Assembly (NCBI GenBank): GCA_017540175.1
Contig: JAFYBN010000057.1
Span: 18,573 to 82,572, forward strand
Length of the DNA stretch: 64,000 nt
Direction of reading: 5' to 3'
Origin: Clostridia bacterium
Lineage (GTDB): Bacteria; Bacillota; Clostridia; Oscillospirales; CAG-272
Shown here: one piece after another, positions 41,159 through 50,372 of the stretch
Numbering within the stretch: position 1 is the first letter of the stretch
Layout: every line of letters starts with the position of its first letter
Made by a program: the position numbers and the translations under genes
The notes under the pieces: generated by a model
What the model was told of the DNA's origin: nothing
Database searches by the model: none
The model's input: the letters and a program-made list of their open reading frames with translations, nothing else

Positions 41159-41854
41159 GTGGATTTCGGTTTCATTCGTCCCCTGACCGTCGTTGTCGGA
41201 CATTACGGCGCGGGTAAAACCAATTTCGCCGTGAATCTCGCGCTTGCTCTGAAGGCGCGCGAACCCGGCCGCGCGGTCCGGATCGCGGATTTCGACATGG
41301 TCAATCCCTATTTCCGCACCGCGGATGCCGCGGACATGCTCCGCAGGGGAGGCGTGGAGCCCCTTCTGCCAGCTTTCGCGAACACCAACGTCGACACGCC
41401 CTCCCTGCCGCCCCGCCTCGCCTCCCTGATCGGAGAGGAGGACGGCTATACCATCGTGGACGTGGGCGGGGACGACGGCTCCGTCGCGCTCGGCATGTAC
41501 CGGGAGCGGATGAAGGAAGCCGGTTACGCCATGCTCTGCGTCGTGAACCGGTACCGTCCGCTGATCGAAGACCCCGCCGCCGCGCTCGACTGCATGCGCC
41601 AGATCGAAGAGGCCGCGGGACTGTGCTGCACCGCGATCGTCAACGACTCGAATCTGGGCGCGGAAACGACCGCGGAGGACGTGCTCGCGGGCATATCCTA
41701 CGGAAAAGCGTGCGCCTCGCTCGTCGCTCTGCCGCTTCTCTGCCATTGCTATTTTCCCGACCTCGCGCCGGACACACCCGCGCTGCTCGCCGCGCACGGA
41801 ATGGAGGACGAGCCCCTGTTCGCGATGAAGAGCGCGACAAAGAAGCTCTTTTGA
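41159..41854 (+). CDS. MinD/ParA-like P-loop ATPase linked to ferredoxin oxidoreductase genes
   Basis: 231 residues starting at GTG (41159), with GAAGGA 8 nt upstream. The P-loop is VVVGHYGAGKTNFAVNLALAL (about 11-31), and IADFDMVNPYF and TIVDVGGDDGSVALG resemble the switch regions of MinD/ArsA-type ATPases. The usual lysine of the deviant Walker motif is not obvious. Related genes often lie just before 2-oxoacid:ferredoxin oxidoreductase genes in Clostridia. A role in cofactor or cluster delivery is plausible, but not shown. A 210-nt gap with hairpins separates it from the ferredoxin gene. Confidence 0.7.
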   Translation: MDFGFIRPLTVVVGHYGAGKTNFAVNLALALKAREPGRAVRIADFDMVNPYFRTADAADMLRRGGVEPLLPAFANTNVDTPSLPPRLASLIGEEDGYTIVDVGGDDGSVALGMYRERMKEAGYAMLCVVNRYRPLIEDPAAALDCMRQIEEAAGLCCTAIVNDSNLGAETTAEDVLAGISYGKACASLVALPLLCHCYFPDLAPDTPALLAAHGMEDEPLFAMKSATKKLF

Positions 41855-41899
41855 CACGGGGAGCGTGCGAAACCGCCCCCCGGACCCGATCCCACAAAA

Positions 41900-42048
41900 T
41901 CCCGCTTACGCGGAATTTGAATATTCAAACGCGAAGCGTTTGTACCTTTACTCGCCGAAGGCGAATTTCACTGGCGTGACTGCGTCGACGCGGCGAAGCG
42001 GAATTTCACTCGTCAAAGACGAATTTCACTCATCCCGAAGGGATGAAT
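41900..42048 (+). repeat. Tandem array of short hairpin units before the ferredoxin gene
   Basis: About six units follow each other, each a short palindrome with a small loop, several of them followed by ATTTCACT: TCCCGCTTACGCGGA, CAAACGCGAAGCGTTTG, TCGCCGAAGGCGA, CGTCAAAGACGA and TCATCCCGAAGGGATGA are the clear ones. The last ends 6 nt before AAGGAGG, the ribosome binding site of the ferredoxin gene. Confidence 0.75.
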
Positions 42049-42064
42049 ACCAAGGAGGATTCGA

Positions 42065-42277
42065 ATGAATAAAGTTACATTCCGAACCGAACGGTGCAAG
42101 GGCTGCGGGCTCTGCGTGGACGTATGTCCGAAGAAAATCCTCGCGCTCGACACCGCGGCGCTCAACTCGAAGGGTTATCACCCCGCCGTCATCACCGATC
42201 AGGCGAAGTGCATCGCCTGCGCCATGTGCGCGACCATGTGCCCCGACTGCGTGATCAAAGTCGAAAAAGACGCGTGA
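42065..42277 (+). CDS. 2-oxoacid:ferredoxin oxidoreductase delta subunit (2[4Fe-4S] ferredoxin)
   Basis: 70 residues. Two CxxCxxCxxxCP clusters, CKGCGLCVDVCP (about 10-21) and CIACAMCATMCP (about 48-59), bind two [4Fe-4S] centres. It carries electrons from the TPP subunits to ferredoxin. AAGGAGG upstream fits. It is the first of four genes in the order delta-alpha-beta-gamma, spaced by 13, 25 and 13 nt, a typical Clostridia KOR/VOR operon. Confidence 0.95.
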   Translation: MNKVTFRTERCKGCGLCVDVCPKKILALDTAALNSKGYHPAVITDQAKCIACAMCATMCPDCVIKVEKDA

Positions 42278-42290
42278 TAAGGAGGAAATC

Positions 42291-43352
42291 ATGTCGAACA
42301 AGGTATTGATGAAGGGCAACGAAGCCATTGCCGAAGCCGCGATCTCCGCGGGATGCCTGTACTTCTTCGGCTATCCGATCACCCCCCAGACCGAGGTGGC
42401 GGAATACATGGCGCGGCGGCTGCCGAAGGTCGGCGGTCTCTGCCTGCAGGCGGAAAGCGAGGTCGCCGCGATCAACATGCTCATGGGCGCGTCCGCGGCG
42501 GGCACCAGAGCCATGACCTCCTCCTCCTCTCCCGGAATCTCGCTCAAATCCGAGGGTATTTCCTACATCGCCGGATGCGATCTGCCCTGCCTGGTCGTCA
42601 ACGTCCAGCGCGGCGGCCCGGGACTGGGCGGCATCCAGCCCTCCCAGCAGGACTATTATCAGGCGACCCGCGGCGTGGGCCACGGCGACCTGAGACTGAT
42701 CGTGCTCGCGCCCTCTTCCGTGCAGGAAATGGCGTCCCTCACCGCCGAGGCGTTCGACCTTGCGGACACCTACCGCATGCCTGCCATGCTGCTCGCGGAC
42801 GGCGCGCTCGGTCAGATGATGGAGCCCGTCGACTTCTCCGTCTTCCCGAAGCGGGAACTGCCCGAAAAGACCTGGGCGACGAACGGGCACGGCGGCGCGC
42901 GGAAAAAGAACATCGTCAACTCCCTCTTCATCGATCCGAACGAGCTCGAAAACTCCATCCGCGCCCGTTACGAGCGCTACGCCAAGGTCGAGGAAAACGA
43001 GGTCCGCTATGAGGAGTATATGACCGAGGACGCGGAAATCATCCTCGTCGCGTTCGGCATCACCGCCCGCATCGCGAAGAGCGCCATTACGGAGGCGAGA
43101 GCGAAGGGCGTGAAAGCCGGCCTGCTCCGTCCCATCACCCTTTGGCCCTTCCCGAAGAAGCGGCTCGGAGAGCTTGCCGACCGCGCGAAGGCCTTCCTCT
43201 CCGTCGAAATGTCGATGGGACAGATGGTGGACGACGTCCGGCTCGCCGTGAACGGGAAGAAGCCCGTCTCCTTCTTCGGACGCACGGGCGGCATCATCCC
43301 CTCGGTCGAGGAAGTCGCCGCCGAAATCATGAAGCTCGCAGAGAGTCTCTGA
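42291..43352 (+). CDS. vorB: 2-oxoacid:ferredoxin oxidoreductase alpha subunit (VorB/KorA-type)
   Basis: 353 residues. It carries the pyrimidine-binding half of the TPP site: GNEAIAEAAISAGCLYFFGYPITPQTEVAEYMA at the start, ESEVAAINMLMGASAAGTRAMTSSSSPGISL and GPGLGGIQPSQQDYYQ. The C-terminal part holds the transketolase-C-like domain with LRPITLWPFPKKRL. The complex decarboxylates a 2-oxoacid (2-oxoglutarate or branched-chain) to the acyl-CoA, or works in reverse. Substrate choice cannot be read from this sequence alone. Confidence 0.94.
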   Translation: MSNKVLMKGNEAIAEAAISAGCLYFFGYPITPQTEVAEYMARRLPKVGGLCLQAESEVAAINMLMGASAAGTRAMTSSSSPGISLKSEGISYIAGCDLPCLVVNVQRGGPGLGGIQPSQQDYYQATRGVGHGDLRLIVLAPSSVQEMASLTAEAFDLADTYRMPAMLLADGALGQMMEPVDFSVFPKRELPEKTWATNGHGGARKKNIVNSLFIDPNELENSIRARYERYAKVEENEVRYEEYMTEDAEIILVAFGITARIAKSAITEARAKGVKAGLLRPITLWPFPKKRLGELADRAKAFLSVEMSMGQMVDDVRLAVNGKKPVSFFGRTGGIIPSVEEVAAEIMKLAESL

Positions 43353-43377
43353 ACGATGAGGAAAGGAAGTACAATCG

Positions 43378-44133
<756 letters not shown>

Positions 44134-44146
44134 GGAGGACGATCCG

Positions 44147-44686
44147 ATGACGACAAGATACATTTTCGCGGGGAGCGGCGGTCAGGGCATCCAGTTCTCC
44201 GGCAAGCAGATGGCGAAAACCGGGATGCACGTCGGCAAAAACGTCACGTTCCTGCCCTCCTACGGTCCCGAAATGCGCGGCGGCACCTCCAACTGCACCG
44301 TCGTGATCTCCGATGAGGAGATCGGCAGCCCGAGCGTCTCGAGCCCCGACGTGCTCGTGGCGATGAACCTCCCCTCCTTTGATAAATTCGAGCCCAAGAT
44401 CGCACAGGGCGGCATCCTCTTCTGCGACAGCACCCTCGTGGACAAGAAGAGCGAGAGAGACGACATCAAGGCGTACTACGTCCCCGCGACGGGACTGGCG
44501 AACGAGAACGGCCTGCTCGGCTTCGCGAACGTCATCCTGCTCGGCGTGATCGTCAAGGTCACCGGCATCTTCGACTGCGCGGACTTCGAGGACTACCTGC
44601 TCTCGAATATCCCCGCCACAAAGACCGCGCTGATCGAGAAGAACAAAAAAGCCCTCGAGATCGGCTACGGGCTGGAGATCGAATAA
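44147..44686 (+). CDS. 2-oxoacid:ferredoxin oxidoreductase gamma subunit
   Basis: 179 residues, a POR gamma-type domain: [51 protein letters not shown] (residue range 4-54), with the GGQG and PEMRGG signatures. It binds the CoA-related part of the complex. AAGGAGG upstream. It ends the four-gene operon; the stop is followed by a repeat element and a terminator. Confidence 0.95.
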   Translation: MTTRYIFAGSGGQGIQFSGKQMAKTGMHVGKNVTFLPSYGPEMRGGTSNCTVVISDEEIGSPSVSSPDVLVAMNLPSFDKFEPKIAQGGILFCDSTLVDKKSERDDIKAYYVPATGLANENGLLGFANVILLGVIVKVTGIFDCADFEDYLLSNIPATKTALIEKNKKALEIGYGLEIE

Positions 44687-44699
44687 GGGGAACAGGGGT

Positions 44700-44762
44700 A
44701 CGCGGCTTTCCCCAAAATGAAAGCTGACGATGCTGTGCATCGTGGGCAAAGAGCTTTATTAG
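44700..44762 (+). repeat. 3'-end structural repeat ACGCGGCTTTC, copy B
   Basis: After the gamma subunit stop it reads ACGCGGCTTTCCCC, AAATGAAAGC, a hairpin CGATGC-TGT-GCATCG, then GGGCAAAGAGCTTT. The pairing GGCTTTC/GAAAGC and the GGCAAAGA tail are the shared features. Confidence 0.65.
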
Positions 44763-44831
44763 GGATAGAAAAAACGCTGATAGTTCTTGTTCTGCCTCGG
44801 AAGGGGGCATGGCGTTTTCCCGTAACGTCAA

Positions 44832-44870
44832 AATCAGGTTGAATCTCAAAGACTCAGCCTGATTTTTATT
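44832..44870 (+). terminator. Terminator of the oxidoreductase operon
   Basis: AATCAGGTTGA pairs with TCAGCCTGATT (11 bp) and is followed by TTTTATTTC. Confidence 0.85.
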
Positions 44871-44954
44871 TCTTCAGATGCGGGAAAATGTCATGTCGGC
44901 TCTTTGCTTTACCTCGGATGCATGAAAACCAACCGTCAGCGCCTTGCCCTTTCC

Positions 44955-45001
44955 CCTTACTAAAATTCTTTGCCAGGCTTTCTTATAAGAAAGCCGCGTC
45001 C
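44955..45001 (-). repeat. 3'-end structural repeat ACGCGGCTTTC, copy C
   Basis: On the minus strand, 23 nt after the stop at 45024, it reads GACGCGGCTTTCTTATAAG, then AAAGCCTGGCAAAGAATTTT. The internal hairpin GGCTTTCTTATAAGAAAGCC is a perfect palindrome, without the middle hairpin of copies A and B. Confidence 0.65.
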
Positions 45002-45023
45002 CCCACGTACCCCGCGTACCCCC

Positions 45024-47360
45024 TCACCGATGCTCCGAGAGCCAGATCGACACGCGGGACTGGATCTTCGAGGCGCAGTCCTGCGCGGTGCCGACGCCGC
45101 CGAGGAACGCGGAGACCTCCTCGTCCACGATGGCGGTGACCTCCTCGCTTACAGCGGGGCTGTACGGGATGCCGATTTTGTTATCGAGCAGATCGCGCAG
45201 GCGGGCGGCGTCCTCTTCGGTGAATTCCGTCTCGATCCCGGGATCCCGGTTGATCCATTCCTCCCAGTTGGTGGACTTGGGGGCGGAGCTCAAGCCGCCG
45301 CCACCGTATCTGACATAGAAGGCGCGGCTTTCGAGGTCCCCGATCACCGTCTCGAGGGCGCTCCGAAAGGCGGGGAACCCTTCCGCGGCGTACCTGATTT
45401 CGGAATCGTCCTGCGTCATGAGCGCCTCCAGCGCTTCATATACGGCGTCGATCCGCCCGCCATCGACGTCCGCCGTCACGGCAAACACCGCGGAGGCTGC
45501 GATCGGTGCGGCGTACCCGGTATCCGTCGGCACGCCGATCAGCACCCAGTCCTTCGTTCCGAACACGCCCTCGAGCGAGACAATTCTGTCCGTATAGCGC
45601 ATGTGTGACGAGGCGAGCGCGATTTTTCCGTCCCGGTAGTACGGAAAAGCGGCGGTCATGTCAAGCTGCGCCAGATCGTACGGGGAGTGCGCGCTGTATT
45701 CCGCCCGCGTCGGCAGCGCGGCGAGAAAATCGAGATACCGCGCGAACACGCCGCTGTCGAAGGAGCAGACGCCGTTCTCATAATCGATGAACGCGGCATA
45801 TCCCGCCGCGCCGAGCAGCGTCCGCGGGGCGCTCTCCCGCGTGAGATCCTTCATCAGCACGACGTCTCCAGGGAGTCCGGCGGCAAAATCGAGGAACTCT
45901 TCGAGCGTCCACGAGCTCTTCTCGGCGAGATCCCCGAGCATCGGTGCGGTCGAGATCAGAACGCTTCCGAGCGTGAAGCTGTTCGTCAGCGCGAAGAGCC
46001 GGCCGGTCTGATCCGTGAACGTCCGCTTCACGCAGCCGAGAATGTTGTCCTTGTTGAGCAGCCCCTCCCGCTCGGTCAGGGGCGTGAGATCGCTGAAGAA
46101 GCCCTGCTCCGCGCCGACTTTTATGACGGGACCGTTCGACATGCAGATCACGAGATCGGGACGATACGTCCCCGTCGTGATGCCGAGCGCGAGGCGGTCT
46201 TCGTTCGCGTACAGATCGTCACCCCACGCGCCCTCGGCTGGCGTGTAATCGTCGAGGACGATGCGGATATCCGAGCGGCTCTTGTTGAATTCCACCGCCT
46301 TGATCCGGATGGCGTCCGCCCCAAAGCCGTTCGCGGACAGGGCGACCCGTACGGTCGTGATCCGCGTGAGGTCGATGTCCTCGACGCGCCGGTACCGGAT
46401 GAGGCGCGTGATGCCTCCAGACTGCCGCTCAAGGGCGAGAAACTCTTCCGTGCCGACAAAGCTCAGAACATTCGTCTTCGTGGGATCGATGTCGGAGTTG
46501 ATATAGCTTACCGTCTCCTTCTCCGCCGCCCCGAGGGTGCCGTCCTCGGCATAATCGTATCCGACGATGCCGCTGTCCGTCACGGTATAGAGATCGTGCC
46601 CCGGCGCGAACAGGACCTGCTTCGTGTCGGCGAGCGGGACCATGGCTCCGAGGGCCGAACCGCCCGGCACCACCTCCGTGATACCGCTCTGCCCGTTCCG
46701 GACACCCCACGCCCAGACGCGTCCCTCCGCGTCCGCGGCGATGCCGTTGACACCGTCCGTTCGTACGGAGCACAGCACTCCGTACGAGGGGGAAAGCACG
46801 AGGATCTCCGGGAAGGAATAGAAGAAGAGATTTCCGTCCGCGCCCTTGACGAAATTCTGTATATAATAGTAATCTCCCGTGGAATACCGAAAGAGCGGTT
46901 TCAAATCCACGCCCTCGTCCGTCGCCCGCATCCGGCGGTCGTAATGCCGCAGGATCGAACTTGTGTCGCCGGTTTCGATCAGATATATCCCGTCGTCGTC
47001 GAAGAGCGCCTGATTCGCAAGCGTTCCGTCCGCCAGCCGGAAGTGGATTTCCGAATACGTCCCGTCCTGCGCCGCTTCGATGAGGGCGAATGTGACCGGA
47101 TCATCTGAGCCTTCCGCGGGCATCACGTGCGCGACGCATCGGACCGTCCCCGTCTCGGGGTCGCAGTCTGCCGCGAAGACGGAATAATTCCCGGGCAGTT
47201 CAACCTCGGTCCCCCGATACACATGCGTCAGCCAGCCCTCGCCGTGCTCTTCCTCCTCGGGCGTCTCCGTCTTTTCCTTCCCGCATCCGGCGAAAAGCAG
47301 GGGCAGCAGGAGCAGGAGCGCCGACGCCAGCGCGAGCGAGAGGATCCTCTTTGTTTTCAT
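45024..47360 (-). CDS. Extracellular solute-binding lipoprotein with N-terminal propeller-like domain
   Basis: 778 residues from the ATG at 47358-47360, which has AAAGGAAG upstream. The signal peptide ends with the lipobox LFAGC (Cys about 26). Residues about 40-320 look like a beta-propeller (repeated GTVRCVAHV, GNLFFYSF, VWAWGVR, DLYTVTD strands). Residues about 345-778 resemble ABC-transporter sugar-binding protein (family 1): EFNKSRSDIRIVLDDYT, GTYRPDLVICMS, LTNSFTLGSVLIS and WTLEEFLDFAAGL. No permease genes are in the window, so it is an orphan. Ligand unknown. Confidence 0.8.
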   Translation of the reverse strand: MKTKRILSLALASALLLLLPLLFAGCGKEKTETPEEEEHGEGWLTHVYRGTEVELPGNYSVFAADCDPETGTVRCVAHVMPAEGSDDPVTFALIEAAQDGTYSEIHFRLADGTLANQALFDDDGIYLIETGDTSSILRHYDRRMRATDEGVDLKPLFRYSTGDYYYIQNFVKGADGNLFFYSFPEILVLSPSYGVLCSVRTDGVNGIAADAEGRVWAWGVRNGQSGITEVVPGGSALGAMVPLADTKQVLFAPGHDLYTVTDSGIVGYDYAEDGTLGAAEKETVSYINSDIDPTKTNVLSFVGTEEFLALERQSGGITRLIRYRRVEDIDLTRITTVRVALSANGFGADAIRIKAVEFNKSRSDIRIVLDDYTPAEGAWGDDLYANEDRLALGITTGTYRPDLVICMSNGPVIKVGAEQGFFSDLTPLTEREGLLNKDNILGCVKRTFTDQTGRLFALTNSFTLGSVLISTAPMLGDLAEKSSWTLEEFLDFAAGLPGDVVLMKDLTRESAPRTLLGAAGYAAFIDYENGVCSFDSGVFARYLDFLAALPTRAEYSAHSPYDLAQLDMTAAFPYYRDGKIALASSHMRYTDRIVSLEGVFGTKDWVLIGVPTDTGYAAPIAASAVFAVTADVDGGRIDAVYEALEALMTQDDSEIRYAAEGFPAFRSALETVIGDLESRAFYVRYGGGGLSSAPKSTNWEEWINRDPGIETEFTEEDAARLRDLLDNKIGIPYSPAVSEEVTAIVDEEVSAFLGGVGTAQDCASKIQSRVSIWLSEHR

Positions 47361-47395
47361 GACTCTTTCTTCCTTTCGGGTTCGATTCCATCCTG

Positions 47396-47424
47396 ATTGT
47401 ACCACGTCTGTGGCTTTTTGTCAA
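47396..47424 (-). promoter_or_regulatory. Promoter of the solute-binding lipoprotein gene
   Basis: On the minus strand TTGACA (47419-47424) and TACAAT (47396-47401) are spaced by 17 bp with an extended TG -10. Confidence 0.85.
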
Positions 47425-47483
47425 GAGACAAACGGACAAATTAAGATAAATCGCCACAAAAAAAGAAAATAAGTGTCAGAAGA

Positions 47484-47521
47484 CGAAAAAACGCGCGGCC
47501 GTTCTGTCGACTGCGCGTTTT
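47484..47521 (-). terminator. Terminator of the hydrolase-lipoprotein unit
   Basis: On the minus strand AAAACGCGC pairs with GCGCGTTTT and is followed by TT. It lies 50 nt after the lipoprotein stop, directly after repeat copy D. Confidence 0.85.
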
Positions 47522-47562
47522 ATGCTTGTGCAGAGTCTTTCTTTCGGGGAAAGCCGCGTTTC
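47522..47562 (-). repeat. 3'-end structural repeat ACGCGGCTTTC, copy D
   Basis: On the minus strand after the stop at 47571 it reads ACGCGGCTTTCCCCGAAAGAAAG. It then runs directly into the terminator without the GGCAAAGA tail, so this is a short copy. Confidence 0.55.
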
Positions 47563-47570
47563 CTTTGCGC

Positions 47571-48137
47571 TTATTTCGTCTCCCCGTACAGCTCCATGCA
47601 CGCCGCGGTGTAGGGGTTGCCCCCGTATTTATCGAGCATTTCCGGCGTACCGAAGCGTGTTTCGATCTCCTTTTCGTTCGTGACGGTGACACGGGTCCAC
47701 GTCACGGAGCCGTCGCCGTTTTCGAGGAAGTGGAGCAGGATATAGGGCTGACCGTTTCCGTCCGCCTCGGTGATCCGATCACCGTCCCAGGTGAGACCGG
47801 CGGTTTTTTGAGCGGCCTCCTTCGGCGTGAGCCGGTATTCGAGCAGATAGAGGTTCAGCCCGTCCGTGAGCCCGACCGTGCCGGTGTTCATATGCGTCAG
47901 TCCGGTGATCTCCGCCTTCGCGATCTGCGTGCCGCTTGCGGAAAGCGTTTTGACGCGATCTGCGACGACATCCCGCGCGTATGCGGCGGCTTCTCCCATC
48001 CAGACGGCATCGGTCACGATCCCGTCTGCGATAGAGATCTCCGTTATGACCTCGGTGGGATCGGTTTCCCGGATCCGGCAGGAGACGAGTCCCGACAGCA
48101 GAAGGGCGGCAAGCAGCAGAAGCATGATTTTTTTCAT
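47571..48137 (-). CDS. Small lipoprotein, unknown
   Basis: 188 residues. The signal peptide ends with a lipobox LSGLVSC (Cys about 20), so it is a membrane-attached lipoprotein facing outward. The mature part is alpha/beta with LTPKEAAQKTAGLTWDGDRITEADG and a C-terminal KYGGNPYTAACMELYGE segment. I do not recognise the family. AAGGAGG lies 6 nt before the ATG at 48135-48137, which overlaps the hydrolase stop, so both are co-translated. Confidence 0.7.
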   Translation of the reverse strand: MKKIMLLLLAALLLSGLVSCRIRETDPTEVITEISIADGIVTDAVWMGEAAAYARDVVADRVKTLSASGTQIAKAEITGLTHMNTGTVGLTDGLNLYLLEYRLTPKEAAQKTAGLTWDGDRITEADGNGQPYILLHFLENGDGSVTWTRVTVTNEKEIETRFGTPEMLDKYGGNPYTAACMELYGETK

Positions 48138-49021
48138 TCCGTTCCTCCTTGATCTCCCGCGGTGATGAAATCCTCGACCCATTCCTGGAAGTCGGGGGCC
48201 TCTTCGTAGAGCCCGTGCCCGAAGCCTTTGAACATGTGCAGAAGCGCGCCGGGGATCTGCTTCGCGATCTCGCGGGACGCATCTCCGGTCACGATTTTGT
48301 CGTCCGTGCCGCCGAGCACGAGGGTGGGAGCTTTAATTTCGGGCAGCCTGTCATACGCGTCGTGCTCGAGACAGGCGCGGGCTTCGGCAAGATAGCGGGA
48401 GAAATTGATTTTATCCTTGCCGAGCCGTCCGGCGACTTTCGCCGCCATGCGGTACGCGGATCCGATCTTTTTCAGCCGGGCGGGGGTATAGGACAGCTCC
48501 GCCGTGGAGGCGATGATGGAGGCGAGGTCGCCCGCCTCCGCCATTTTGATCCAGTCTCCGACCACACGTTCTACGGTGGGATTGGGCCGCGCGACGGTTA
48601 CGGTGAGAACGAGGCGGTCGACGCGCTCGGGGCAGAGAAGCGCGAGCTCTTCGGCGATCATGCCGCCCTGCGACACGCCGAGCACGTCCGCGGATTCGAT
48701 GTCAAGCGCGTCCATAACCTTCACAATGTCCCCTGCCATGTCCCGGATGGAGTATCCTTCGGGGATGTGGGAGCGGCGGCTCATCATATGGACGCGGCGG
48801 TTTTTCGCGAAGCGGCGGTACGCGAGCAGCATCGGTCCGGCGAGCCCTTCCACGGTCTTCAGGCCGTCCCCCAGCCCCGGGATGACGACGAACGCCTTGC
48901 TGCCGCATCCGAAGGAGGCGACCGGAACCGTGTCGGTCACGATCTCCTCCCGCGCGCCGTCCTTGCCCGACGTCTCCGAGCAGACGATCGTGACCCGTTC
49001 GTTTTTGATGTCGTAATACAT
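48134..49021 (-). CDS. Alpha/beta hydrolase
   Basis: 295 residues from the ATG at 49019-49021, with GGAGG 5 nt before it; the frame is open upstream but crosses the preceding terminator. The nucleophile elbow is GVSQGG (Ser about 117). The acid lies in GGTDDKIV and the His in FKGFGHGLYEEAPDF near the end, a complete triad. The N-terminal ~35 residues are unusual. Substrate unknown. It follows the LEA-like gene after a terminator and overlaps the lipoprotein gene. Confidence 0.85.
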   Translation of the reverse strand: MYYDIKNERVTIVCSETSGKDGAREEIVTDTVPVASFGCGSKAFVVIPGLGDGLKTVEGLAGPMLLAYRRFAKNRRVHMMSRRSHIPEGYSIRDMAGDIVKVMDALDIESADVLGVSQGGMIAEELALLCPERVDRLVLTVTVARPNPTVERVVGDWIKMAEAGDLASIIASTAELSYTPARLKKIGSAYRMAAKVAGRLGKDKINFSRYLAEARACLEHDAYDRLPEIKAPTLVLGGTDDKIVTGDASREIAKQIPGALLHMFKGFGHGLYEEAPDFQEWVEDFITAGDQGGTE

Positions 49022-49031
49022 GAATACCTCC

Positions 49032-49067
49032 GAAAAAACAGGGAACCGAGCTGTGCCGATTCCCTGT
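49032..49067 (-). terminator. Terminator of the LEA-like gene
   Basis: On the minus strand ACAGGGAA pairs with TTCCCTGT around a 14-nt loop and is followed by TTTTTT. It ends only 11 nt before the hydrolase start. Confidence 0.88.
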
Positions 49068-49086
49068 GTGACGCTGCGCTTTTGCG

Positions 49087-50250
49087 TTATTTCTTGAGTT
49101 TCTTCGCCGCCGCGTCGACCGCTCCGGCCGCTTCCTTCTTCGCGGCATCGACCGCTCCGTCTACTGCCTTCGCCGCTTCCGCCTTCGCGGTGTCGACTGC
49201 GTTGTCGACCGCCTTCTCGGCTTCTGCCTTCACGCCGTCGACCGCCTTTTCGGCTTCCTTCTTCGCGTTGTCGACTGCCTTCTCGGCTTCCTTCTTCGCG
49301 GTGTCGACCGCGTTGTCGACCGCCTTCTCGGCTTCCGCCTTCACGCCGTCGACCGCCTTTTCGGCTTCCTTCTTCGCGTTGTCGACTGCCTTCTCGGCTT
49401 CCTTCTTCGCGGTGTCGACCGCCTTCTCGGCTTCCTTCTTGACCGTGTTCGCCGCGGCGTTTGCCGCTTCCGCAGCTTCTTCCGTCTTTTCGGCGGCGAT
49501 CTTCGCGCGGAACTCGGCGCGTCTCTGGGCGGCTTCTTCCGCTCTCTTCGCCAGTTCCTTCTGACGGGTCGCGATCACGCGGGTGATCTGGTCGGTGTAG
49601 GTGTCGATGTCGGCGCCGGTGTCCACGCACATCTTGAGGATCGGCTCGCCGTTTTCCTTCAGGATCTGGAAGACGCTGTATTTCGCCTTGAGCGTCCGTT
49701 CGCCCTTCTTGTATTCGTAGACCTTTTCCTCGACCGTCGCCTTGGAGAGTTCGTTATAGAACCACTGACCGCTGATCTCCTCGTCGATGGCTTCGTCGAT
49801 GAGGGAGAAGCGTCTGGCAAGCATGTAAATCTTTTCGCTCGTGAAAATCAGGTTCGCGCCCATGAAATAGTTTGTTCTGCTGATACCGTCCGCGCCCTTC
49901 TTGTAGAGGAGGGGTTCTTCCGAAGGCTCGAAATCGTAGCCCTTGAGAAGGATCGGCTTGCGCTGCTTCAGGAAGGACTTTTCATAGACTTCGTGCTTCT
50001 TTTCGTTCATTTCCTGCAGATTCTTGATGCGCTCCGCGATCTGATAGTCGATATCGGAGTCGTTGGACTTGCCGCCGGACGCGAAGACCATGACTGCGGC
50101 GCCGAGAATCGCGACGAAAATGGCGATGATGCGTCCATCAAAGAACGCCAGGGCGTAGAGAACGCCCCCTGCGATCAGCGCGAGACCGATAATCGAGAAA
50201 ATCGAAAACGGAGGGGCAGTGAAATACTTAAGATTTCGTTTGGTTTCCAT
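49087..50250 (-). CDS. Membrane protein with LEA-like amphipathic repeat tail
   Basis: 387 residues from the ATG at 50248-50250, with GGAG 7 nt upstream. Two membrane segments (about 14-33 and 39-58) are followed by a soluble domain (about 60-235) without recognised similarity. The C-terminal ~150 residues repeat KKEAEKAVDNA- and VKAEAEKAVDNAVDTA-type units, an almost continuous charged amphipathic helix like LEA or apolipoprotein proteins. The unit of about 40 residues occurs twice nearly identically. Such tails bind membranes or protect under desiccation; here the role is unknown. Confidence 0.75.
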   Translation of the reverse strand: METKRNLKYFTAPPFSIFSIIGLALIAGGVLYALAFFDGRIIAIFVAILGAAVMVFASGGKSNDSDIDYQIAERIKNLQEMNEKKHEVYEKSFLKQRKPILLKGYDFEPSEEPLLYKKGADGISRTNYFMGANLIFTSEKIYMLARRFSLIDEAIDEEISGQWFYNELSKATVEEKVYEYKKGERTLKAKYSVFQILKENGEPILKMCVDTGADIDTYTDQITRVIATRQKELAKRAEEAAQRRAEFRAKIAAEKTEEAAEAANAAANTVKKEAEKAVDTAKKEAEKAVDNAKKEAEKAVDGVKAEAEKAVDNAVDTAKKEAEKAVDNAKKEAEKAVDGVKAEAEKAVDNAVDTAKAEAAKAVDGAVDAAKKEAAGAVDAAAKKLKK

Positions 50251-50311
50251 AACTTGTCTCCATTCGGTAAGATTTTGTGATAACTTCGGCATGTCCGTCA
50301 TCAATCACTTA

Positions 50312-50340
50312 ATCATAGCATAAAACCGGGCGGATGTCAA
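50312..50340 (-). promoter_or_regulatory. Promoter of the LEA-like gene
   Basis: On the minus strand TTGACA (50335-50340) and TATGAT (50312-50317) are spaced by 17 bp with an extended TG -10. Confidence 0.82.
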
Positions 50341-50372
50341 GGCATTCTTTGTGATTGTTGCCAAAAATCAGA

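Larger units (their letters stand above)
44687..45023. other. 337-nt convergent region with repeats and terminator
   Basis: No gene is seen. It holds repeat copy B (44700-44762), a weak stem AAAACGC/GCGTTTT (about 44772-44817), the terminator at 44832-44870, and repeat copy C on the opposite strand (44955-45001). The two repeat copies face each other at the ends of convergent operons. Confidence 0.7.

Noticed and set aside
44772-44817. AAAACGC/GCGTTTT stem as the operon terminator
   Set aside because: The loop is over 30 nt and the T-tract is interrupted by CCC; the hairpin at 44832-44870 is far better.
49087-49480. CRISPR array candidate
   Set aside because: The regular repeats are coding, in frame with the LEA-like tail, and lack unique spacers of constant length.
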